Below are positions 56,703-64,000 of a stretch of DNA of 64,000 bases, piece by piece (the first letter of the stretch is position 1; each line of letters starts with the position of its first letter). Source of the stretch: Phocoena phocoena (taxonomy: Eukaryota; Chordata; Mammalia; Artiodactyla; Phocoenidae); NCBI RefSeq assembly GCF_963924675.1, contig NC_089220.1, positions 171,850,761 through 171,914,760 of the forward strand. The letters run 5' to 3'. The translations under genes were made by a program, and so were the position numbers. The notes beneath the pieces were generated by a model that was not told where the DNA came from, ran no database searches, and saw only the letters and a list, made by a program, of their open reading frames with translations.

Positions 56703-56941
56703 TGCTTTGTACCTTTTGTCTGGATGCTCTGTTGCTTCTGGTCGTTTCAGAGAGACTGAGTGACTCTCATGGAGCTAGAATGGCCTTATATTCTAAGGAC
56801 TGATTTTGTTGAGTTCCACAAAGAATTTGCTGGTGGGAACAATTGATAGGGATTTTTCTCCTCTGTACATTTAGAAGAAACATATATAGTACCTTCCTAG
56901 ATGCCAAAGAGGAAGTTGAACTGAATATACCTGTGGACAGT

Positions 56942-57002
56942 GTATTAGTTTCCTATTGCTGCTGTAACAAACTACCACAAACTTAAGTGACTTAAAACAA
57001 CA
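56942..57002 (-). repeat. Ancient repeat end (reversed)
   Basis: TGTATTAGTTTCCTATTGCT, CTGTAACAAACTACCACAAA and GTGACTTAAAACAAC resemble the reversed end of the same family as 44425-44892. Cut on the right by an L1 fragment. Confidence 0.55.
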
Positions 57003-57110
57003 TGAACCTATCACAAAACAGAAACAGACACACTGGTGGTTGCCAAGGGGGAGTGGGGGAGGGAGAGGGATGGACTGGGAGTTTGGGGTTGGTAGAGGCA
57101 AACTATTACA
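57003..57110 (+). mobile_element. L1 3' UTR fragment, plus strand
   Basis: AAACAGAAACAGACACACTG, then TGGTTGCCAAGGGGGAGTGG and GGATGGACTGGGAGTTTGGG are cetartiodactyl L1 3' UTR. AT-rich low-complexity sequence follows to about 57170. Confidence 0.72.
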
Positions 57111-57552
57111 TTTATTTATTTGTTTGTTTTTATTTAAAATTTTTTTTAATTTTTAAAATTTATTTTTTAATTGCACTTCACTTTGCAGATACCGTGGGTT
57201 TTTTAAAACATTTTTATTGGAGTATAATTGTTTACAATGGTGTGTTAGTTTCTGCTTTATAACAAAGTGAATCAGCTATACATATACATATATCCCCATA
57301 TCTCCTCCCTCCCACCCTCCCTATCCCACCCCCAGGTGGTCACAAAGCACCGAGCTGATCTCCCTGTGCTAGGCAGCTGCTTCCCACTGGCTATGTGTTT
57401 TACATTTGGTAGTGTATATATGTCCATGCCACTCTCTCATTTCACCCAGCTTACCCTTCGCCCTCCCCGTGTCCTCAAGTCCATTCTCTACGTCTGTGTC
57501 TTTATGCCTGTCCTGCCCCCAGGTTCTTCAGAACCATTTTTTTTTTCAGATT

Positions 57553-60500
57553 CCATATATATATATGTGTTAGCATATGGTATTTGTTTTTCCTTCTGAC
57601 TTACTTCACTCTGTATGACAGACGCTAGGCCCACCCACCTCACTACAAACAGCTCAGTTTCATTTCTTTTTATGGCTGAGTAATATTCCACTATATATAT
57701 GTGCCACATCTTCTTTATCCATTCATCTGTCGATGGACACTTAGGTTGCTACCATGTCTTCGCTATTGTAAATAGTGCTGCAGTGAACATTGTGGTACAT
57801 GATTCTTTTCAAATTCTGATTTTCCCAGGGTATATGCCCAGCAGTGGGATTGCTGGGTCACAAGGTAGTTCTATTTTTAGTTTTTTAAGGAACCTCCATA
57901 CTGTTCTTCATAGTGGCTGTATCAATTTACATTCCCACCAACGGTGCTAAGAGGGTTATCTTTTCTCCACACCTTCTCCAGCACCTATTGTTTGTAGATT
58001 TTTTGATGATGGCCATTCTGACCAGTGTGAGGTGATACCTCATTGTAGTTTTGATTTGCATTTCTCTAATGATTAGTGATGTTGAGCATCCTTTCATGTG
58101 CTTGTTGGCAATCTGTATATCTTCTTTGAAGAAATGTCTATGTAGGTCTTCTGCCCGTTTTTGGATTGGGTTGTTTTTTGTTATTGAGCTGCATGAGCTG
58201 CTTGTAAATTCTGGAGATTAATCTTTGTCAGTTGCTTCATTTGCAAATATTTTCTCCCATTCTGAGGGTTGTCTTTTCATGTTGTTTATGGTTTCCTTTG
58301 CTGTGCAGAAGCTTTTAACTTTCATTAGGTCCCATTTGTTTATTTTTGTTTTTATTTCCCTTTCTCTTGGAGTTGGGTCAAAAGGGATCTTAGTGTGATT
58401 TATGTCAAAGAGTGTTCTTCCCATGTTTTCCTCTAGGAGTTTCATAGTGTCCGATCTTACATTTAGGTCTTTAATCCATTTTGAGTTTATTTTTGTGTAT
58501 GGTGCTAGGGAATGTTCAAATTTTATTCTTTAGCATGTAGCTGTCCAGTTTCCCCAGCACCACTTATTGAAGAGGCTGTCTTTTCTCCATTGTATATTCT
58601 TGTATCCTTTATCCAAAATATGGTGACCATGTGTGCATGGGTTTATCTCTGGGCTTTCTAGCCTGTTCCATTGATCTATATTTTTGTTTCTGTGCCAGTA
58701 CCATACTGTCTTGATTACTGTAACTTTGTAGTATAGTCTGAAGTACAGGGGCCTGATTCCTCCAGCTCTGTTTTTCTCTCTCAACATTGCTTTGGGTATT
58801 CAGGGTCTTTTGTGTTTCCAGACAAATTGTGAAATTTTTTGTTCTAGTTCTGTGAAAAATGCCATTGGTAGTTTAATAGGGATTGCATTGAATCTGCAGA
58901 TTGCTTTGGGTAGTATAGTCATTTTCACAATGTTGATCCTTCCAATCCAAGAACATGGTATATCACTCCATCTGTTAGTATCATCTTTAATTTCTTTCAT
59001 CAGTGTCTTATAGCTTACTGCATACAGGTCTTTTGTCTCCTAGGTAGGTTTATTCCTAGGTATTTTATTCTTTTTGTTGGAATGGTAAATGGGAGTGTTT
59101 CCTTAATCTCTCTTTCAGATTCTTCATCAGTAGTGTATAGGAATGCAAGAGATTTCTGTGCATTAATTTTGTATCCTGCTACTTTACCAAATTCATTGAT
59201 TAGCTCTAGTGGTGTTCTCGTAGCATCTTTAGGATTCTCTTTGTATAGTACCACGTCATCTGCAAACAGTGACAGCTTTACTTCTTCTTTTCCAATTTGG
59301 ATTCCTTTTATTTCTTTTTCTTCTCTGATGGCTGTGGCTAAAACTTCCAAAACTATGTTGAATAAGAGTGGTGAGAAGGGTCAACCTTGTCTTGTTCCTG
59401 ATCTTAGAGGAAATGGTTTCAGTTTTTCACCATTGAGAACGATGTTGGCTGTGGGTTTGTCATATATGGCCTTTATTATGTTGAGGTAAGTTCCCTCCAT
59501 GCCTACTTTCTGGAGGGTTTTTTATCATTAATGGGTGTAGAATTTTGTCAAAAGCTTTCTCTGCATCTATTGAGATGACCATATGTTTTTATCCTTCAAT
59601 TTGTTCCTACGTTTTATCACATGGATTGATTTGTGTATACTGAAGAATCCTTGCATTCTTGACATAAACCCCCCTTGATCATGGTGTATGATCCTTTTAA
59701 TGTGCTGCTGGATTCTGTTTGCTAGTATTTTGTTGAGCATTTTTGCATCTATGTACATCAGTGATATTGGCCTATAGTTTTCTTTCTTTGTGACATCTTT
59801 GTCTGGTTTTGGTACCTGGATGATGGTGGCCTCATAGAGTGAGTTTGGGAGTGTTCCTCCCTCTGCTATATTTTGGGAGAGTTTGCGAAGGGTAAGTGTT
59901 AGCTCTTCTCTAAATGTTTGATAGAATTCGCCTGTGAAGCCATCTGATCCTGAGCTTTTGTTTGTTGGAAGATTTTTAATCAGAATCTCAGTTTCAGTGC
60001 TTGTGATTGGTCTGTTTATATTTTCTATTTCTTCCTGGTTCAGTCTCAGAAGGTTGTGCTTTTCTAAGAATTTGTCCATTTCTTCCAGGTTGCCCATTTT
60101 ATTGGCATAGAGTTGCTTGTAGTAATCTCTAATGATCCTTGGTATTTCTACAGTGTCAGTTGTTATTTCTCCTTTTTCATTTCTAATTCTATTGATTTGA
60201 GTCTTCTTTTCTTTCTTGAGTCTGGCTAATGGTTTATCAATTTTGTTTATCATCTCAAAGAACAAGCTTTTAGTTTTATTGATCCTTGCTACTGTTTCCT
60301 TCATTTCTTTTTCATTTATTTCTGATCTGATCTTTATGATTTCTTTCCTTTGGCTAACTTTGGGGTTTTTTTGTTCTCCTTTCTCTAATCGCTTTAGGTA
60401 TAAGTTTAGGTTGTTTATTTGAGATGTTTCCTGTTTCTTGAGGTAGGATTGTATTGCTATAAACTTCCCTCTTAGAACTGCTTTTGCTGCACCCCATATG

Positions 60501-61354
60501 TTTTGGGTTGTTGTGTTTTCAGTGTCATTTGTTTCTAGGTAGTTTTTTATTTCCTCCTTGATTTCTTCAGTGATCTCTTGGTTATTTAGTAGTATATTGT
60601 CTAGGTTCCATGTGTTTGTATTTGTTCCATTTTTTTTTCTGTAATTGATATCTAGTATCATAGCATTGTGGTCGGAAAAGATACTTGATATGATTTCAAT
60701 TTTCTTAAATTTACCAAGGTTTGATTTGTGACCCAAGATATGATCCATCCTGGAGAATGTTTCAGGAGCACTTGAGAAGAAAGTGTATTCTGTTGTTTTT
60801 GGATGGAATGTCCTATAAATATCAATTGAGTCCATCTTGTTTAATGTATCATTTAAAGCCTGTGTTTCCTTACTTATTTTGATTTTGTTTGATCTGTCCA
60901 TTGGTGAAAGTGAGGTGTTAAAGTCCCCTACTATGATTATGTTACTGCTGATTTCCCCTCTTATGGCTGTTAGCATTTGTCTTATGTATTGAGGTGCTTC
61001 TCTGTTGGGGGCATAAGTATTTACAATTGTTATATCTTTTTCTTGGATTGATCCCTTGATCATTATGTAGTGTCCTTCTTTGTCTCTTGTGATAGCCTTC
61101 ATTTTAAAGTCTAATTTGTCTGACAGGAGAATTGCTACTCAAGCTTTCTTTTGATTTCCATTTGCATGGAGTATCTTTTTCCATCCCCTCACTTTCAGTC
61201 TGTATGTGTCCCTAGGTCTGAAGTGGGTCTCTTGTAGACAGCATATATATGGGTCTTGTTTAGGTATCCATTCAGCCAGTGTATGTCTTTGGGTTGGAGC
61301 ATTTAATCCATTTACATTTAAGGTAATTATCGATGTGTATGTTCTTATTCCCAT
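57553..61354 (-). pseudogene. L1 ORF2, best preserved, with few early breaks
   Basis: The start at 61354 reads MGIRTYTSI. The first 596 codons to 59567 are in one frame, with a single premature TGA at codon 72 (61139-61141; the usual Gly codon). Endonuclease motifs are LNVNGLN (near codon 14), LQETHFR (codon 43 region), [16 protein letters not shown] and FSDHNAMI. The RT start shows [19 protein letters not shown]. At about 59585 a one-base loss moves the frame before the SIDAEKAF block. The RT core continues at 59015-59350 with FADD changed to FADDV at about 59250. The Cys/His tail lies around 57850-57990, but CTATTG in place of the usual TTGCACTG-type phrase and TTAGCACC changes weaken it. 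The ORF2 end is near 57553. Non-functional. Confidence 0.86.
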
Positions 61355-61412
61355 TTTCTTAATTGTTTTGGGTTTGTTTTTGTAGGTCTTTTCCTTCTCT
61401 TGTGTTTCCTGC

Positions 61413-62270
61413 CTAGAGAAGTTCCTTTAGCATTTGTTGTAAAGCTGGTTTGCTGATGCTGAATTTTCTTAGCTCTTGCTTGTCTGTAAAGGTTTTAATT
61501 TCTACGTCAAATCTGAATGAGATCCTTGCTGGGTAGAGTAACATTGGTTGTAGATTTTTCCCCTTCATCACTTTAAATATGTCCTGCCACTCCCTTCTGG
61601 CTTGCAGAGTTTCTGCTGAAAGATCAGCTGTTAACTTTATGGAGATTCCCTTGTATGTTATTTTTCCCTTGCTGCTTTTAATATTTTTTCTTTGTATTTA
61701 ATTTTTGATAGTTTGATTAATGTGTGTCTTGGTGTGTTTCTCCTTGGATTTTTCCTGTATGGGACTCTCTGCGCTTCCTGGACTTGACTATTTCCTTTCC
61801 CACATGAGGGAAGTTTTCAACTATAGTCTCTTCAAATATTTTCTCAGTCCATTTCTTTTTCTCTTCTTCTTCTGGGACCCCTACAATTCGAACGTTGCTG
61901 CATTTAATGGTGTCCTAGAGGTCTCTGAAACTGTCCTCAATTCTTTTCATTCTTTTTTCTTTATTCTGCTCTGTGGTAGTTATTTCCAGTATTTTATGTT
62001 CCAGGTCACTTATGTGTTCTTGTGCCTCAGTTATTCTGCTATTAAAGCCTTCTAGAGAAATTTTAATTTCATTTACTGTGTAGTTCATCATTGTTTGTTT
62101 GCTCTTTAGTTCTTCTAGGTCCTTGTTAAACGTTTCTTGTATTTTCTCCATTCTATTTCCAAGATTTTGGATCATCTTTACTATCATTATTCTGAAATCT
62201 TTTTCAGGTAGAGAGCCTAAATTTCCTCTTTATTTGTTTGGTCTGGTGGGGTTTTGCCTTGCTTCTTCAT
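61413..62270 (-). pseudogene. L1 ORF1 remnant
   Basis: The expected start is at 62268-62270 and the stop at 61413-61415. The coiled-coil part is at 61915-62187 (MIQNLGNRMEKIQETFNKDL and ISDLEHKILEITTTEQNKEK). A break near 61912-61920 separates it from the RNA-binding part, which continues in other frames towards 61420. It is not functional. Confidence 0.8.
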
Positions 62271-62587
62271 CTGCTGTGTGTTTCTCTGTCTTCTCATTTT
62301 GCTTAACTTACTGCGTTTGGGGTCTCTTTTTCGCAGGCTGTAGGTTCATAATTCCCATTGTTTTTGGCGTCTGCCCCCAGAGGCTAAGGTTGGTTCAGTG
62401 GGTTGTGTAGGCTTTCTGGTGGAGGTGACTGGTGCCTGTGTTCTGGTGGATGAGGCTGGATCTTGTCTTTCTGTTCGTCATGACTGCATCCGGTGGTGTG
62501 TTTTGGAGTGTCTGTAACCTTATTATCATTTTAGGCAGCCTCTCTGCTAATGAGTGGGGTTTTGTTCCTGTCTTGCTAGTTGTTTCG

Positions 62588-62705
62588 CAGAAATCCCACG
62601 TGCCGCAGGGCTACTGAGCCCACATGCCACATGTGGCCCACATGCCACAACTACTGAGCCTGTGTGCCTCAACTAAGACCTGACGTAGCCAAAAAATTAA
62701 ACAAG
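62588..62705 (+). mobile_element. CHR SINE long-form remnant
   Basis: AATCCCACGTGCCGCAGGGC, then CCACAACTACTGAGCCTGTG and a GACGTAGCCAAAAAATTAAA end. The head is missing; the remnant starts exactly at the L1 5' end. Confidence 0.75.
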
Positions 62706-62914
62706 TAAAGCAGCAGATGACATGAAAAGTTGACTTTTGCACAAAGGAAAAATGAACTCCTTCTCAACCATTTCTGAGCCTTCCTCCATGTCTCCCCAAT
62801 CAGGGACCTCCATGAACTAAGACCTTCCACCACAAGTGCTCTACTTTTAAGTGCTTGAGAAATCATTCCACTGCTTCCTACACTACACCGGGAAGCAACC
62901 CCTTCCACCCCCTC
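62706..62914. other. Unassigned DNA
   Basis: No gene is seen. The 118-codon frame at 62669-63025 runs across SINE and old-repeat sequence. Confidence 0.4.
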
Positions 62915-63880
62915 TGCCAGCAAATGTCTTCTGAGTGTCTTTGATGTTCGAGGACTTGTTCTACACTCTTTGGAAACTCCAGTAAACAAAACTGACAAAA
63001 ATCCCTGGCTCCATGAGGCATGCATTCTGGGATGAGAAAATAAATAGCATTATAAGTAAGTCTAATTACATAGTATATTAGAAGTTGATAAGTGCTGTGG
63101 AATAAAGTAGAGGAGGGTCAAGAGGATTTATGAGAGCAGGCTGGGGGCTGTGGTTTGACATTTTCAACGGGCTTATTAGAATAGAGCTCATAGAGAAGAC
63201 AATATCTCAGCAAGGACTCGAGAGAGGTGGAGAAGCTCACCAAGTGAGAAGCAGGGAGAAGGGCACTCCAGGCAGAGGGAACAGCAAGTGCAAAGGACAG
63301 AGGGCAGTGACTTCCCTGGCTGCCTGGTGGTTAGGACTCAGCACTTCTACTGCAGGGGGGCAGGGGTTCCATCCCTGGTCGGGGAACTAAGGTCCCACAA
63401 GCCTCTCAGCCAAAAAGACATACTTCCTACCCTCCAGGAGTTCACAGCTTAGGGGGAAAACATGCAAATTTATTTTTTTACAAAAAGGCCTGTTCCAGGA
63501 ACAGCAGGAAGGCCAGCTGTGGCGGAACAGAATGAGCAAGGGTGAGAAAGGCCAGAGATGCATTCACAAAGGCAATGGGGAGGGGCGGACTGGGTCAGGC
63601 TTTCACTCTGAGGGAAATGGGGAATTCATGGAGAGTTCTGAGCAGAGGCGTGAGGTCATCTAAGACCATAACGTGTTTGGATTCTGGATGTGTTTTGAAG
63701 GTAGAGCCAACAGAATCTCTTGTTGGGCCGGATACAGGGTGTGAGAGAAAGATGAGTTGAAGACGACACCAAGGTTTTGTCTTGAACATGGGAGGGATGG
63801 AGTTTGCATCACCTGGACAGGGCAAACTGTGGGCAAAGAAGTTCGTTGAACAATATCAGGCTCGATGCTTTTACTCTGAG
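62915..63880 (+). repeat. Ancient interspersed repeat (same family as 23715 and 25243), split by a SINE
   Basis: Phrases in order: TGACAAAAATCCCTGGCTCC, GTTGATAAGTGCTGTGG, GCACTCCAGGCAGAGGGAAC, AGCAAGTGCAAAGGACAGAG, then after the SINE GGAACAGCAGGAAGGCCAGC, GAGTTCTGAGCAGAGGCGTG, TTTTGAAGGTAGAGCCAACA and GATGAGTTGAAGACGACACC. This copy is the longest of the three. Confidence 0.62.
63308..63417 (+). mobile_element. CHR-type SINE, short form
   Basis: The body runs from GACTTCCCTGGCTGCCTGGT to CCTCTCAGCCAAAAAGA, with GGTTCCATCCCTGGTCGGGG in the B box-like place. TSD not clear. It splits the ancient repeat. Confidence 0.82.
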
Positions 63881-64000
63881 ACTGTGTTTCTACACATTGG
63901 TATTTCCACTGCCAAATACAGTGCCTACTAGGTTGGGAGAAAATACACGTTGAGTGGACAAATGAGTGAATGGATGATTAAATACAGACCCCACGGGGCA
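63881..64000. other. Window end, unassigned
   Basis: The phrase GTGCCTACTAGGTTGGGAGA and a GTGAATGGATGATTAAAT end hint at an L2-like 3' end. It is short and cut by the window. Confidence 0.35.

Larger units (their letters stand above)
57197..62587 (-). mobile_element. Long L1, minus strand, 5.4 kb
   Basis: On the minus strand this has part of the leader (62270-62587), ORF1, spacer, ORF2 and 3' UTR ending in the T-run at about 57197-57202. It is 5'-truncated in the leader. Its right end abuts a SINE piece (62588). I did not find a clear TSD. It is the L1 copy with the longest surviving ORF2 frame. Confidence 0.87.

Noticed and set aside
59567..61102. 511-codon open frame as a possible cellular gene
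   Set aside because: It is L1 ORF2 (endonuclease to RT start) with the GDFN, RMDHIL and SDH motifs and L1 flanks.
1..64000. Retroviral proviruses or viral genes
   Set aside because: I saw no gag, pro, pol or env-like frames and no paired LTRs. The RT frames are of L1 type.

Overview
This is a mammalian nuclear window made almost entirely of transposon-derived and non-coding DNA. I find no cellular protein-coding gene, no exon with convincing splice context, and no rRNA or tRNA gene. Every long open frame that I recognise belongs to a LINE-1 (L1) retrotransposon or is a chance frame across a SINE. The genome is most likely cetacean. At least 17 tRNA-derived SINEs of the CHR type (named for Cetacea, Hippopotamus, Ruminantia) are present, many of them the roughly 200-bp form ending in CGTACCGC plus poly(A). 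The L1s have the 3' ends I know from artiodactyls and whales, and I saw no BovB or Bov-tA, which argues against a ruminant. The species call is inference from repeat content only.

Layout. 1-2575: two old plus-strand L1 3' segments. 3108-7868: a 4.8-kb minus-strand L1 that splits an older repeat. 8300-10600: mostly unique DNA. 10600-11600: an L2 and a MIR, each interrupted by younger insertions with target-site duplications (TSDs). 11747-15323: an L1 with an inverted 5' part (twin-priming type), itself interrupted by a 312-bp insertion that appears to carry a 3' transduction. 15.7-25.6 kb: mostly unique DNA with scattered SINEs, microsatellites and an unusual cluster of inverted repeats at 20756-20882. 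25.6-34.1 kb: old L1s, a small DNA-transposon-like insertion, a SINE with expanded internal repeats, MIRs, and a repeat-poor stretch (28424-30800). 35590-40854: an L1 containing two later L1 3' insertions, one with a readthrough tail. 41-45 kb: SINEs, MIR and L1 3' fragments. 45022-52855: a full-length, decayed L1 (5' UTR, ORF1, ORF2, 3' UTR) broken by three SINEs. 52.9-57.2 kb: MER20, MIR, SINEs and old repeats. 57197-62587: a long minus-strand L1 whose ORF2 frame is the best preserved here. 62588-64000: a SINE remnant, then an ancient repeat split by a SINE.

L1 sequence covers a little over half of the window by my summation. The elements relate as autonomous L1 (ORF1 RNA-binding protein; ORF2 endonuclease plus reverse transcriptase) and its parasites: CHR SINEs and short 3' fragments with poly(A) tails and TSDs, as expected from L1-driven target-primed reverse transcription. 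All ORF1 and ORF2 copies carry stops, frameshifts or truncations, so none looks capable of autonomous movement. Nested insertions give a relative order of events. I did not find an undescribed biological system. The best leads are the inverted-repeat cluster at 20756-20882 and the insertions with transduced tails (13839-14150, 39310-39508).
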